From Gordonia gummivorans (GTDB taxonomy: Bacteria > Actinomycetota > Actinomycetes > Mycobacteriales > Mycobacteriaceae), in NCBI RefSeq assembly GCF_022513585.1, contig NZ_JAKWBF010000022.1, positions 1 through 64,000 on the forward strand: 64,000 bases of DNA, in the 5' to 3' direction. The position numbers and the translations under genes were made by a program. The stretch's first letter is position 1; each line of letters begins with the position of its first letter. The notes beneath the pieces were generated by a model that was given only the letters and a program-made list of their open reading frames with translations, did not search any database and was not told the DNA's origin. Shown one piece after another: positions 44,473 to 54,911 of the stretch.

Positions 44473-45738
44473 GTGGGTGTTGAGGTCAGTGTCGAGAATC
44501 TGACGAAGTCTTTTGGTTCGCAGAACATCTGGCGTGATGTCACGTTGACCCTGCCGTCGGGGGAGGTGTCGGCTCTGCTGGGGCCGTCCGGTACGGGTAA
44601 GTCGGTGTTTCTGAAGACGCTGATCGGTTTGCTGCATCCGGAGCAGGGTTCGGTGATCATCGATGGCACCGATATCACCAAGTGTTCGGCCAAGGAGCTC
44701 TACGAGATCCGCAAGTTGTTCGGTGTGCTGTTCCAGGATGGCGCCCTGTTCGGGTCGATGAGTTTGTATGACAACATCGCGTTCCCGCTTCGTGAGCACA
44801 CGAAGAAGAAGGAGAACGAGGTCCGCGACATCGTGATGGAGAAGATCGATCTCGTCGGTCTGGCCGGTGCCGAGGACAAGCTGCCCGGTGAGATCTCCGG
44901 TGGTATGCGTAAGCGTGCCGGGTTGGCGCGGGCGTTGGTGCTCGATCCGCAGATCATTCTGTGTGATGAGCCGGACTCGGGTCTGGATCCGGTGCGTACG
45001 GCCTACATCAGTCAGCTGTTGATCGACATCAATGCGCAGATCGATGCGACGATCCTGATCGTGACGCACAACATCAACATCGCGCGCACGATTCCGGACA
45101 ACATCGGCATGTTGTTCCGGAAGGAGTTGGTGATGTTCGGTCCGCGGGAGCAGTTGCTCACCTCGGATCAGCCGGTGGTCAAGCAGTTCCTCTCCGGTGA
45201 TCGGTTCGGTCCGATCGGTATGTCCGAGGAGAAGGACGAGGCCGTCCAGAAGCAGGAAGAGGCCATGCAGGCCGCCGGTATCGGTGGCGGCGGTACCAAG
45301 GACGATTTCTCGGAGATCATCCCGCAGGTGCAGCCCAACCCGGGGATGCCCGAACGCAAGGCCGTCGCGCGGCACCGCGAGCGGGTTCTGGAACTGCTGC
45401 CGACACTGCCGGAGAACGCCCAGCGCGCCATCCGCGAGTCCATGGACGAAGAGGATCGCATGCGCGAGGAGACCCGCGCGCACGAGCAGGACACTGGGCA
45501 GCAGCCCGGTGGCCAGCACGCCGCGGGTGAGTGGACCCAGGTACAGCAGGGCGGTGGCGTCGCCGTCGCCGACCAGAAGACCGACGTGATCAACTACCAG
45601 GGCAATCAGTATCAGGGCGGGGACTACCAGGGCAGCGACGCACCCACTCAGCAGTGGGTCAAGCCAGACAACTCTCCGACCACCTCCATCAACACCGATC
45701 GTGGTGACGTTCCGGGTCACGAAGGGCGGGCCACCTAG
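44473..45738 (+). CDS. mkl: Mce-system ABC transporter ATPase (MceG/Mkl type)
   Basis: 421 residues from GTG 44473, with CTGGAGGA five bases upstream. Walker A GPSGTGKS is at 37-44, the signature is GEISGGMRKRAGLARALVLD, and Walker B with the D-loop is ILCDEPDSGLDPV. The SGGMRKR variant is typical of Mla/Mce ATPases. After residue about 270 comes a long acidic, then Gly/Gln-rich disordered tail (NQYQGGDYQGSD). In mycobacteria the single mkl (Rv0655) sits apart from its mce operons, between rplL and rpoB; here it heads the operon at that same chromosomal place and may energise other Mce systems too. Gap to yrbEA is two bases. Confidence 0.93.
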   Translation: MGVEVSVENLTKSFGSQNIWRDVTLTLPSGEVSALLGPSGTGKSVFLKTLIGLLHPEQGSVIIDGTDITKCSAKELYEIRKLFGVLFQDGALFGSMSLYDNIAFPLREHTKKKENEVRDIVMEKIDLVGLAGAEDKLPGEISGGMRKRAGLARALVLDPQIILCDEPDSGLDPVRTAYISQLLIDINAQIDATILIVTHNINIARTIPDNIGMLFRKELVMFGPREQLLTSDQPVVKQFLSGDRFGPIGMSEEKDEAVQKQEEAMQAAGIGGGGTKDDFSEIIPQVQPNPGMPERKAVARHRERVLELLPTLPENAQRAIRESMDEEDRMREETRAHEQDTGQQPGGQHAAGEWTQVQQGGGVAVADQKTDVINYQGNQYQGGDYQGSDAPTQQWVKPDNSPTTSINTDRGDVPGHEGRAT

Positions 45739-45740
45739 GA

Positions 45741-46547
45741 ATGAGTAGTGCCACCACGCGTGGCGTCGACAGGATCGCAAAAGCCGGTACGGGGGCTCTT
45801 GAGCAGACCGGCAATATCGTCCAGCTCTTCGTCGATGTTGCACGCCAGACCTTTGTGCGCCCGTTCCAGTGGCGGGAGTTCATCCAGCAGGCGTGGTTCA
45901 TCGCCAGTGTGACGATCCTGCCGACGGCGCTGATCGCGATCCCCTTCGGCGCGATCGTCTCGCTACAGACGGGTTCGCTGATCAAGCAGCTCGGCGCCGA
46001 GTCCTACACCGGTGCGGCCAGCGTGCTGGTGGTGATCCAGCAGGGATCACCGCTGGTGACCTCGCTGCTCATCGCCGGCGCGGCCGGGTCGGCGGTCGCC
46101 GCCGATCTCGGGTCGCGCACCATCCGCGAGGAGATCGACGCGATGGAGGTGCTCGGCATCAACCCGATCCAGCGTCTCGTCGTCCCGCGCGTGCTGGCGA
46201 TGGTTCTGGTGGCGATGCTGCTCAACGGTCTGGTCGCGGTCATCGGTATCGGTGGTGGCTACTTCTTCAACGTCGTCGTGCAGGGTGGCACGCCCGGTGC
46301 CTATCTGGCCTCCTTCGGTGCACTGGCACAACTGCCCGATCTGTACGTCTCGACCCTCAAGGCGGCGATCTTCGGTGTGCTCGCCGGCGTCGTCGCCGCC
46401 TACAAGGGACTGCATCCCAAGGGCGGACCGAAGGGCGTGGGTGACGCGGTCAACCAGAGCGTCGTCATCACGTTCCTGCTGCTGTTCCTGGCCAACCTGA
46501 TCATCACTGCGGTCTACCTGCAGATCGTCCCGCCGAAGGGGAGCTGA
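45741..46547 (+). CDS. yrbEA: Mce permease YrbEA
   Basis: 268 residues with about five to six membrane helices, MlaE-type permease. Marks are FVRPFQWREFIQQAWFIASV, LGSRTIREEIDAMEVLGINP (the EExxAMxxLG coupling helix), and LKAAIFGVLAGVVAAYKGL. It forms with YrbEB the inner-membrane core through which the Mce tunnel is driven. Follows the ATPase stop by two bases. Confidence 0.95.
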   Translation: MSSATTRGVDRIAKAGTGALEQTGNIVQLFVDVARQTFVRPFQWREFIQQAWFIASVTILPTALIAIPFGAIVSLQTGSLIKQLGAESYTGAASVLVVIQQGSPLVTSLLIAGAAGSAVAADLGSRTIREEIDAMEVLGINPIQRLVVPRVLAMVLVAMLLNGLVAVIGIGGGYFFNVVVQGGTPGAYLASFGALAQLPDLYVSTLKAAIFGVLAGVVAAYKGLHPKGGPKGVGDAVNQSVVITFLLLFLANLIITAVYLQIVPPKGS

Positions 46548-46548
46548 C

Positions 46549-47424
46549 ATGGCCAACGGTGGGGTGACGATCGCCAAGAGCCGCCCCGAGTACTACATGT
46601 ACGAGGCGCGTAAGCAGCTGTCGAAGCCGCTGAAGGTGCTCGACGGTGCCGGCGAACAGATGTCCTTCTACGGGCGCACGCTCGCCTGGATGCCCAAGAC
46701 CCTGGTGCATTACACCCGCGAGGTGTTGCGTCTGCTCGCCGAGGTCGCGTTCGGGTCCGGTGGTCTCGCGGTCATCGGCGGCACCATCGGCGTGATGGTG
46801 CTGATGTCGGGATTCACCGGCGTCGTCGTCGGACTGCAGGGCTACGCGGCCCTCGACCAGATCGGCTCGCAAGCCCTGACCGGCTTCCTCTCGGCCTACG
46901 TCAACACCCGCGAGGTGGCGCCCCTGGTCGCGGGTCTCGCGTTGTCGGCGACGGTCGGTTGTGGTTTCACCGCGCAGCTCGGTGCGATGCGTATCTCCGA
47001 GGAGATCGACGCACTCGAGACCATGGCGGTGCCGTCGATCCCGTTCCTCGTCAGCACCCGCGTGATCGCCGGCTTCGTGGCCGTCATCCCGCTCTACGTC
47101 CTCGGTCTGCTCTCCGCGTACCTCGCCTCCCGCGTGATCACCACGGTGTTCAACGGTCAGTCGGGTGGCTCTTATGACCACTACTTCAATCTCTTCTTGC
47201 CACCCGGCGACGTGTTGTGGTCGTTCGGCAAGGTCTTGGTCTTCGCGTTCGTGATCATCCTGGTGCACTGCTACTACGGCTACTACGCGAGTGGCGGCCC
47301 GGCCGGCGTCGGCGTGGCCGTGGGACACGCTGTCCGTGCCGCGTTGGTGCTGATCGCGATCCTCGACTTCTTCCTGGGTCTGGCCATCTGGGGCACGACG
47401 ACGACCGTGCGAGTGGGGGGTTAG
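46549..47424 (+). CDS. yrbEB: Mce permease YrbEB
   Basis: 291 residues, second MlaE-type permease. FTAQLGAMRISEEIDALETM is the coupling motif and VAPLVAGLALSATVGCGF the helix before it; the C-terminus VGHAVRAALVLIAILDFFLG is typical. It starts one base after the yrbEA stop and ends four bases before mceA, so it is surely co-translated. Confidence 0.95.
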   Translation: MANGGVTIAKSRPEYYMYEARKQLSKPLKVLDGAGEQMSFYGRTLAWMPKTLVHYTREVLRLLAEVAFGSGGLAVIGGTIGVMVLMSGFTGVVVGLQGYAALDQIGSQALTGFLSAYVNTREVAPLVAGLALSATVGCGFTAQLGAMRISEEIDALETMAVPSIPFLVSTRVIAGFVAVIPLYVLGLLSAYLASRVITTVFNGQSGGSYDHYFNLFLPPGDVLWSFGKVLVFAFVIILVHCYYGYYASGGPAGVGVAVGHAVRAALVLIAILDFFLGLAIWGTTTTVRVGG

Positions 47425-47428
47425 CCGC

Positions 47429-48760
47429 GTGACCGTTCTGCGCCGACGTCTGCTCGGTCTGGTGTTCTTCATCATCGTCGCCCTGTTCTTCGCGGTGACC
47501 GTCATGAAGTTCAACAACACGTTCACCGACTACACCGAGGTGACTCTCAAGACGGATTCGACCGGTAATGCACTGCCGACGAACGCCGACGTGAAGGCGC
47601 GCGGCATGGTCGTCGGTGTGGTGCGCAACGTCGAGCCTGCTCCCGACGGAACCGTCGACGTGATCCTGGGTCTGTACCCGGACAAGGCCGACGCGCTGCC
47701 CGCGTCCACCACCGCCCGCATCCTGCCCAAGACCCTGTTCGGTGAGCGCTACATCGCCCTGCAGGTGCCCGACACCACCGGCGGCCCGACGCTGAGCAAC
47801 GGTGCGGTGATCCAGACCGACAGCAGCGGCAACGCCAAAGAGGTCCAAGAGCTCTTCGACAAGTTGCTCCCCGTGCTCGAGGCGATCCCGCCGCAGGACC
47901 TGAACGTCACGCTGACCTCGTTGTCGACGGCGCTGGCGGGGCGCGGCGAACAGATCGGGACGACGCTGGAAGAGCTGAACACGATCTTCACCCGGATCAA
48001 TCGCAGCCTGCCCGACCTGCAGGGCACGTTGCGCGGGCTGGCGTCGTTCTCCCAGACGTACTCCGACGCCCTCCCGGACGTGGTCGACGCGCTCGACAAT
48101 TTCCGGACGACGAGCAACACGATCGTGGAGCGGCAGGGTGATCTGCGGACCCTGATCGCGACGCTCGGTGTCGCCGCGACCGACACCACCGTGTGGCTGC
48201 AGCAGAACCGGGCAAACCTGATCGACCTGTTCGTAGGGTCGGAGCCGTTCCTGGTGGGTCTCGCCAAGCAGTCACCGACCTTTGTGTGCACGTTCCGCAA
48301 CTTCGCCGGCCTGATCCCCGAGTCACGACGCATCGTCGGGCAGGGCACCAAGAACCCGGGCGTGCACGTGAACCTGCAGTTCGTGAATCCTCGCGGCCGC
48401 TACCTGCCCAACCAGGACGAACCGCGCTTATTCGATCTGGACCCACCCGCGGTGTGCTACGAGAAGGCCACCAACGGCCGTCCCTTCCCGCAGTACCCGG
48501 GCGGCGGTCTCGCCGACGGCAGCTACCAGCCACCGTCCCGTAACCCCGGCCCGCGCACGATGCCGCAGCTGCCGCAACCGCAGTTCGCTGCGATGCCGGC
48601 CGGCACGATCCGGGCCAACCCGTACGACGACCCCGACTACGTCAACCAGCTCAAGGTGATCTACGGGGCCACCAGCGGGGTGGATCCCAAGGACGTGCCC
48701 ACCTGGGTGACGCTGATCGGTGGCGCCGCATTGCAGGGAGCGAAGGTCGACATCAAATGA
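47429..48760 (+). CDS. mceA: Mce family protein MceA
   Basis: 443 residues from GTG 47429; an N-terminal membrane anchor (about 6-27), the MCE/MlaD domain (about 35-115, with RGMVVGVVRNVEPAPDG and LGLYPDKADALPASTTARIL) and a long helical region (about 150-300) that builds the substrate tunnel in the hexamer. The C-terminal third is Pro-rich and periplasmic. Its stop overlaps the mceB start (ATGA). Confidence 0.93.
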   Translation: MTVLRRRLLGLVFFIIVALFFAVTVMKFNNTFTDYTEVTLKTDSTGNALPTNADVKARGMVVGVVRNVEPAPDGTVDVILGLYPDKADALPASTTARILPKTLFGERYIALQVPDTTGGPTLSNGAVIQTDSSGNAKEVQELFDKLLPVLEAIPPQDLNVTLTSLSTALAGRGEQIGTTLEELNTIFTRINRSLPDLQGTLRGLASFSQTYSDALPDVVDALDNFRTTSNTIVERQGDLRTLIATLGVAATDTTVWLQQNRANLIDLFVGSEPFLVGLAKQSPTFVCTFRNFAGLIPESRRIVGQGTKNPGVHVNLQFVNPRGRYLPNQDEPRLFDLDPPAVCYEKATNGRPFPQYPGGGLADGSYQPPSRNPGPRTMPQLPQPQFAAMPAGTIRANPYDDPDYVNQLKVIYGATSGVDPKDVPTWVTLIGGAALQGAKVDIK

Positions 48761-49860
48761 AATCGATTGTCGGACCTCTCACCAAGCTCATCATCTTCGC
48801 GGTGGTGACTGTCGTCGCGACGAGTCTGCTCGCGCTGACGATCGCCAACGCCGGCGGCGACGGTGACGCCGAGTACTCGGCGCAGTTCACCGATGCGACG
48901 CTGCTCAACCCCGGTGACGACGTACGTATCGCCGGTGTGCGCGTCGGGCAGGTCACCGGCGTCGAGGTCGTCCGGGTGACCGAACGCAACGAGGAGGTGT
49001 CGCGGGCGCTGGTCAAGTTCAACCTCGACCGCGACTCCCTGCCCGCGGGCACCCAGCTCTACATCCGCTACCGGAACCTGACTGGACTGCGCTACCTCGC
49101 CCTCGAACGCGGCGCGGGTGATCCCACCCAGACGGTCTCGCAAGGACACACGTTCGGCACCAATCCCGCGGTGCGTGACACCCACCCGCCGGTGAACCTG
49201 ACCGAACTGTTCAACGGTTTCCGGCCGCTGTTCCAGCAGTTGTCCGCCGACGACGTGAACAAGCTGTCCGAGGAAATCATCGCGGTCTTCGACGGGCAGA
49301 GCTCATCGATCGCGTCGCTGGTGAGCAGTACAGCCGACCTGACCAATGCGATCGCCGACAAGGATGCCGTGATCGGTGAACTGATCACCAACCTGACGAA
49401 GGTGCTCGAGACGGTCAACCGCAACGACGCGCAGTTCACCAGCCTCCTCGACAACACCGAGCGACTGGTGACCGGTCTTGCGGCGCAACGCGGTTCGGTG
49501 GGGTCGGCGATCACGTCGGTGTCGAATCTGACCACCGTGACCGCCAACATCCTCGGACAGACGCGGCCGTCGATCCAGGGCGACATTGCCGGATTGAAGG
49601 CCCTGGCCGACCAGATCAACGCCCGCGATGACGACGTCAACGAGACGTTGAACAATCTGCCGGTGAAGCTGATGAAGATCGGCCGCGCGGCCAGCTTCGG
49701 TTCTTGGTTCCAGTTCTATCTGTGTGGCATCGACGTCGTCGCCGGCAACGGCAAGTCGGTGTTGCTGACCAAGCCGCTGATCCCGCTGCCCAACATCAAT
49801 CACGTGCTCTACACCAACGCGGCAACCCGCTGTTGGGCCAACGAACAGCCAGGGGGGTGA
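48757..49860 (+). CDS. mceB: Mce family protein MceB
   Basis: 367 residues: membrane anchor, MCE domain with the DATLLNPGDDVRIAGVRVGQ signature, helical needle region (about 150-300) and a conserved tail FYLCGIDVVAG. One of six different subunits of the Mce channel. Overlaps mceA by four bases. Confidence 0.94.
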   Translation: MKSIVGPLTKLIIFAVVTVVATSLLALTIANAGGDGDAEYSAQFTDATLLNPGDDVRIAGVRVGQVTGVEVVRVTERNEEVSRALVKFNLDRDSLPAGTQLYIRYRNLTGLRYLALERGAGDPTQTVSQGHTFGTNPAVRDTHPPVNLTELFNGFRPLFQQLSADDVNKLSEEIIAVFDGQSSSIASLVSSTADLTNAIADKDAVIGELITNLTKVLETVNRNDAQFTSLLDNTERLVTGLAAQRGSVGSAITSVSNLTTVTANILGQTRPSIQGDIAGLKALADQINARDDDVNETLNNLPVKLMKIGRAASFGSWFQFYLCGIDVVAGNGKSVLLTKPLIPLPNINHVLYTNAATRCWANEQPGG

Positions 49861-49862
49861 GA

Positions 49863-50969
49863 ATGATGACCGACCAGTCCAACGCATCCGATTCCGAAGA
49901 TCAGGAACCGCAGCAGACCCATCCGCATCGCCGCTTCGGCGGACGGCGCAGCCCGGTCAGCATCGGCGCGATCGGCATCCTCATCCTGTTGATGCTCGCC
50001 ATTTCGTCGTTCTATCTGACGTCGCTTCCGCTCGTCGGTGCCGGTGCGCGCTACACCGCGAAGTTCACCGAGGCCGCCGGACTCAAGCCGGGCAACGAGG
50101 TCCGTGTCGCCGGTGTGAAGGTGGGCGAGGTCGACGGCGTGGAGCTCGACGGCGACCGCGTCAACGTCACGTTCCGGGTGAACAACACCTGGATCGGGAA
50201 CCAGACCCAGGCGTCGATCCAGATCAAGACCATCCTCGGGCAGAAGTTCCTGGCACTGGTCCCGCGCGGCAGCGAGCCGGCCGATCCCGACGAGCCCCTC
50301 ACCGACACCGTCGCTCCCTACGACGTGGTCGAGGCCTTCTCCGACGCCGCCAAGCAGCTGACCGGCGACCCCAACGGCGGTGATCCCGGGATCAACACCA
50401 CGCAGGTCGCGACGTCGCTGCGGACGTTGTCGGATGCGTTCTCGGGTACCGCCGGCGACATGGGACCGGCGCTCGACGGTATCGCCCGTCTGTCGTCGAC
50501 CATCGCGAGCCGCGACCAGGAAGTGCAGCGGCTGCTGGTGGCCACCAAGGACACATCGAAGATCCTGGCCGATCGCAACGAGGAGTTCGTGCGCCTCATC
50601 GCGGGTGCCGGACAGCTGCTCGACGAACTGAACAATCGCCAGCGTTCCATCTCGGCGCTGCTCGCGAGCACCACCAGTCTGAGCACCTCGCTGACCGGCA
50701 TCGTGCGCGACAACGAGAAGCAGATCGGTCCGGCGCTCGACGCGATCAACGGCGTCAACCAGCTGCTCATCGCGCAGAACCAGAACCTGCGCAAGACCAT
50801 CACCTACATGGCGCCGTTCTATCGGCTCTACGCCAACGTGCTCGGCAACGGTCGCTGGTTCGACCAGGTGGTCGTCAACCTGCTGCCGCCGGGTCTGCCG
50901 CAGCAGAACACCACGCGTCCGCCCAACAAGAAGGCGGATCAGAACAACGGTGGAACGGAGGCCGGCTGA
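49863..50969 (+). CDS. mceC: Mce family protein MceC
   Basis: 368 residues, starting at the first of two adjacent ATG codons (the second at 49866 is equally possible) behind AGGGGGGTGAG. Charged leader with HPHRRF, anchor around 38-58, MCE domain with [20 protein letters not shown] and [19 protein letters not shown], then the helical region. Its stop TGA shares its last base with the mceD ATG. Confidence 0.94.
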   Translation: MMTDQSNASDSEDQEPQQTHPHRRFGGRRSPVSIGAIGILILLMLAISSFYLTSLPLVGAGARYTAKFTEAAGLKPGNEVRVAGVKVGEVDGVELDGDRVNVTFRVNNTWIGNQTQASIQIKTILGQKFLALVPRGSEPADPDEPLTDTVAPYDVVEAFSDAAKQLTGDPNGGDPGINTTQVATSLRTLSDAFSGTAGDMGPALDGIARLSSTIASRDQEVQRLLVATKDTSKILADRNEEFVRLIAGAGQLLDELNNRQRSISALLASTTSLSTSLTGIVRDNEKQIGPALDAINGVNQLLIAQNQNLRKTITYMAPFYRLYANVLGNGRWFDQVVVNLLPPGLPQQNTTRPPNKKADQNNGGTEAG

Positions 50970-52300
50970 TGACCGCACCCGACCTCACCCGGACGTCAGG
51001 TCCGGGCCGCTGGTTCACGCCGCGGCACATCGTCTACATCATCATCGGGCTGATTCTCGCGTTGATCCTCGCGGGTGCCCTGTCGTGGGTCTTCTCGTCG
51101 CTGGGCACCACCAAGATCACCGCGACCTTCAAGCGGACGGTCGGCATCTACGAGGGTTCCGACGTGCGGGTGCTCGGTGTCGCGGTCGGCAAGGTCGACT
51201 CGGTGGAGCCGCAGGGGGAGACCGTCAAGGTGACCATGACGGTCGATCGTGGTGTGGACCTGCCCGCCGATGTCCGTGCGGTACAGATCATTCCGTCGGT
51301 GGTCGCCGACCGCTACGTCCAGCTGGCCCCGGCATACACGGGTGGTCCCAAGGCTTCCGACGACATCACCTTGGGCCTGGACAAGACGCTGGTTCCGGTC
51401 GAGGTCGACCAGATCTATCGGAGTGTCAAGGAGCTGTCCGACGCGCTCGGACCGCAGGGCGCCAACAAGAACGGCGCGGTGAGCGACGTGATCGCCACCG
51501 GTGCCGACAACCTGTCGGGCAACGGCGAAGCGCTGGGCAAGGCGATCGAGAACCTGTCGAAGGCCTCGACCACCCTCAGCGATTCGCGCGGCAACCTCGT
51601 CGACACCATCAAGAACCTGAACGTGTTCGTCGGCGCGCTGCGGCAGAACGACGCGCAGGTGCGTCAGTTCAACACGCAGATGGCGTCGTTCAACACGTTC
51701 CTCGCGGGTGAGCGCAACCAGCTCGCGACGTCGTTGAACCGGCTGTCGTTCGCGCTCGGCGATGTCGCGACGTTCATCGCGGACAATCGGGAACAGATCG
51801 GTGAGACCGTCAAGGATCTGCAGCCGACGACGCAGGCATTGCTGGACACCCGGAACTCCTTGAAGGAGATCCTGACGGTGCTGCCGGTGACGCTGAACAA
51901 CCTGATCAACGCCTACGACGCCGAGTCCGGCACGCTGGCGCTGCGTCTGACCATCCCGGATCTGCAGGATCTGATCGGCGCCCAGTGCCGTCTGCTCGAC
52001 CTCGGCAAGCTGATGCCCGGCAACCCGGCCTTCGTGCAGTTCAGCACGAGGCTCGCGCCGCTGATCAGCCAGTGCGAGAACATCGGTAGGCAGATCAAGA
52101 ACCGGGTGCTCGAACCGCTTCTGCCGGTGCTGCCGTTCGGCATCATGAGCAACGACAAGCTGCAGCGCTACCCGGTGCCGGGAACCGTGCCGGGCAACCC
52201 GGATCCGAACCTCACGACCCCGACGTCGACCCGGGCACCTGCGACACCGTCCCGACCGTCGCGCACCCCGGCGTCGAGCACACCGCGGGGAGGCAACTGA
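50969..52300 (+). CDS. mceD: Mce family protein MceD
   Basis: 443 residues: anchor around 20-42, MCE domain with [40 protein letters not shown], and a long helical needle. The tail is Pro/Thr/Ser-rich ([20 protein letters not shown]). It overlaps both neighbours by one base. Confidence 0.94.
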   Translation: MTAPDLTRTSGPGRWFTPRHIVYIIIGLILALILAGALSWVFSSLGTTKITATFKRTVGIYEGSDVRVLGVAVGKVDSVEPQGETVKVTMTVDRGVDLPADVRAVQIIPSVVADRYVQLAPAYTGGPKASDDITLGLDKTLVPVEVDQIYRSVKELSDALGPQGANKNGAVSDVIATGADNLSGNGEALGKAIENLSKASTTLSDSRGNLVDTIKNLNVFVGALRQNDAQVRQFNTQMASFNTFLAGERNQLATSLNRLSFALGDVATFIADNREQIGETVKDLQPTTQALLDTRNSLKEILTVLPVTLNNLINAYDAESGTLALRLTIPDLQDLIGAQCRLLDLGKLMPGNPAFVQFSTRLAPLISQCENIGRQIKNRVLEPLLPVLPFGIMSNDKLQRYPVPGTVPGNPDPNLTTPTSTRAPATPSRPSRTPASSTPRGGN

Positions 52301-53595
52301 TGACCCGTCCCGTCCCGATCGTGCGAGCGGTTCCGCGTCGCGTCACGCGAGCTGCCGCCGTGGCCGTGCTGTTGTCGATGGTGTTCGCGATCGCCGGCTG
52401 CGGGAGCAACGGCATCCAGTCGATCCCGCTGCCCGGCGGTGTCGACACCGGCGACAACCCGCGCACCTACAAGATCCAGTTCGACAACATCCTCGACCTG
52501 GTGCCGCAGTCGATGGTGAAGCAAAATGGCATCCCGGTCGGCCGTGTCACCAAGATCGAGGTGCCGGGTCAGGAGTGGTTCGCTCAGGTCACCGTCGAGG
52601 TGAAGAACGAGGTCGATCTGTCGGACAAGGCGCTGGCCAGCGTTCAGCAGACGTCGCTGCTCGGCGAGAAGTTCGTGGCGCTGGCCGAACCGCCGAACAC
52701 GGCCGACGCGCCGCGGCAGAACCCGGATCAGCCGATCCCGCTCACCCGGACGCGCACCGCGACCGATATCGAGCAGGTTCTCGGTGCGCTGGCGATGCTG
52801 CTCAACGGAGGTGGGCTCAATCAGCTGCAGCCGATCGTCACCGAACTGAACAAGGTGCTCGGTGGCCGTACCACTGAGGTGCGGAGCCTGCTGAGGCAGA
52901 CGAACGTCCTCATCACCGGCCTCAACCGTCAGCGCGACGACATCATCCGGGCCATCGACGGCCTGGCTGCGTTGTCGACTCGCACGGCTGCTCAGACTGC
53001 TCAGATCGACCGCATCCTCAAGCAGTTGCCTGCGGGTATCGAGGTGCTCGAGCAGCAGCGGCCGCAGTTCGTCGACCTGCTGACCAAGCTCGACAAGCTC
53101 GGCCAGGTGGGTACCGATGTCCTCGGCAAGTCACGTGAAGCGCTGATCACCGATCTGAAGGCGCTGCGTCCGATTCTCACGCAGCTGGCCAAGTCGGCGC
53201 CCGATCTGATCACCGCCGCGCCGCTGATGCTGACCATTCCGTTCCCGGACTGGATTCTGCCGGGTGTGCACGGCGACTCGGCCAACCTGTTCATGACGCT
53301 CGACTTCCGGCTGCTCAACCAGCTCGAAGCGCTCGGCGTCGGGCAGGGAAGGCCGAAGTACTCGCCCAACGCGCGAGTGAACGTTCCGGTCAACCCGGCC
53401 AACCCGTACTACGGCGGCAACGGCCCGCGGTACGGCTGGCCGACCATCACCCTGCTGCCGCCTGCGCCCAACTCGCGGCCGGGGCCCAACACACCACCGT
53501 CGGGCGGCACGTATCCGGCGTCGTTGCCGAAACCGGTGCAGCCGGGCCAGCGATTCTTCGACGGTCCGCTCGCGATGCTGGGGGTGCAGCCGTGA
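52300..53595 (+). CDS. mceE: Mce family lipoprotein MceE (LprK-like)
   Basis: 431 residues with a lipoprotein signal peptide: basic start, hydrophobic stretch and lipobox IAGC with Cys34, so it is lipid-anchored to the outer face of the membrane as in the E position of every mce operon. The MCE domain reads VPQSMVKQNGIPVGRVTKIE. The C-terminus is Pro/Gly-rich. Overlaps mceD and mceF. Confidence 0.94.
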   Translation: MTRPVPIVRAVPRRVTRAAAVAVLLSMVFAIAGCGSNGIQSIPLPGGVDTGDNPRTYKIQFDNILDLVPQSMVKQNGIPVGRVTKIEVPGQEWFAQVTVEVKNEVDLSDKALASVQQTSLLGEKFVALAEPPNTADAPRQNPDQPIPLTRTRTATDIEQVLGALAMLLNGGGLNQLQPIVTELNKVLGGRTTEVRSLLRQTNVLITGLNRQRDDIIRAIDGLAALSTRTAAQTAQIDRILKQLPAGIEVLEQQRPQFVDLLTKLDKLGQVGTDVLGKSREALITDLKALRPILTQLAKSAPDLITAAPLMLTIPFPDWILPGVHGDSANLFMTLDFRLLNQLEALGVGQGRPKYSPNARVNVPVNPANPYYGGNGPRYGWPTITLLPPAPNSRPGPNTPPSGGTYPASLPKPVQPGQRFFDGPLAMLGVQP

Positions 53596-54839
53596 TCAGC
53601 AGATTCGTCAAGATCCAGTTGATCGTGTTCGTGATCGTCGGGCTGGTGGCGATGGTATACGTCGGTGCCAGGTACGCGCGGCTGGACAAGCTCGCAGGAT
53701 TCGGGACCTACAAGGTGACGGCGCAGATGGCCGATTCCGGCGGCATCTTCACCAACGCCGAGGTGACCTACTTGGGTGTGCCCGTCGGACGCGTCGGTGA
53801 GCTGAAACTGACGCAGACGGGAGTCGACGTCACCCTCGACCTCGATTCGGGCGGCCCGGAGATCCCGGCATCGGCGGTGGCCGTGGTGGCCTCCCGGTCG
53901 GCGATCGGTGAGCAGTTCGTCGACCTGCAGCCGCGCTCGAGCGGTGCGCCCTACCTCGAAGACGGTTCGACGATCACACGCGAACACACGCAACTCCCGC
54001 CGCCGCTCGAGGACGTGGTGGCCTCCGCGATCGACTTCACGTCGTCGATCCCGGTGGACGACCTGCACACGGTGATCACTGAGCTCGGCAAGGCGTTCAA
54101 CGGGCAGAGCGAGAACCTCACCCGACTCGTCGATTCGCTTTCTCGGCTGAGCCGGGCCGGGGTGGAGAACCTCGGCGCGACCGTCGCACTGATCGAGGAC
54201 TCCAACGTCGTGCTGGCCACCCAGGCCGAGCAGTCCGACGAGATCCTCGCGTGGTCGCGCAACATCAACCTGATCACCGCGACGCTGCAGTCCGCCGATC
54301 CGGATCTGCGCCGACTGCTGACCACCGGAACGCTGGCCGCGACGCAGGTCTCCAACCTGATCCAGAAGAACGGCGGCGACATCGCCAAGGTCGTGAGCGA
54401 CCTGTCGCAGGTGGTGCGCACCATCGAACCGACGTCGTTCGCGGTGTCGCCGACCTTTGCGATGCTCTCGGCGTTGTCGGCGGGCAGCTACAGTCCCGCG
54501 CCCGGCGACGGTCAGATCCACTTCGGTGTGGTGCTCGAGACCAACAACCCGGCGTCGTGTACCCGCGGTTACGAGGGCACCCAGGCGATGATCGACCGGA
54601 TGAAGGCCCAGAACCCGGCCTTCAACGTCCACTACGACGAGTTCCCGTTCAACACGAACGCGAAATGTACTGTGCCATTCGGCAATCCGACAGGGGTGCG
54701 CGGCGCGGAGCGTGCCAAGTACTCCAATCCGGCCTACCCGCAGCCGTGGGACAAGACGCCGAAGAAAGATCCCGACAAGCTCAACCTGAATCCGCTCGCG
54801 ACCCAGCTGGCGATCCTGTTGGGTGTCCACCAGAAGTAG
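53592..54839 (+). CDS. mceF: Mce family protein MceF
   Basis: 415 residues, anchor around 5-25, MCE domain with GGIFTNAEVTYLGVPVGRVG and VVASRSAIGEQFVDLQPRSS, helical region and a C-terminus with a CTRGYEGTQ segment. Last of the six Mce subunits; overlaps mceE by four bases. Confidence 0.94.
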   Translation: MISRFVKIQLIVFVIVGLVAMVYVGARYARLDKLAGFGTYKVTAQMADSGGIFTNAEVTYLGVPVGRVGELKLTQTGVDVTLDLDSGGPEIPASAVAVVASRSAIGEQFVDLQPRSSGAPYLEDGSTITREHTQLPPPLEDVVASAIDFTSSIPVDDLHTVITELGKAFNGQSENLTRLVDSLSRLSRAGVENLGATVALIEDSNVVLATQAEQSDEILAWSRNINLITATLQSADPDLRRLLTTGTLAATQVSNLIQKNGGDIAKVVSDLSQVVRTIEPTSFAVSPTFAMLSALSAGSYSPAPGDGQIHFGVVLETNNPASCTRGYEGTQAMIDRMKAQNPAFNVHYDEFPFNTNAKCTVPFGNPTGVRGAERAKYSNPAYPQPWDKTPKKDPDKLNLNPLATQLAILLGVHQK

Positions 54840-54911
54840 GTCGGCCTGCAGGCCTGTCGATTCCATCGCGGATTGGCAAGTTCTCAGGTGCGATCGTTAC
54901 AGTGACGGCCG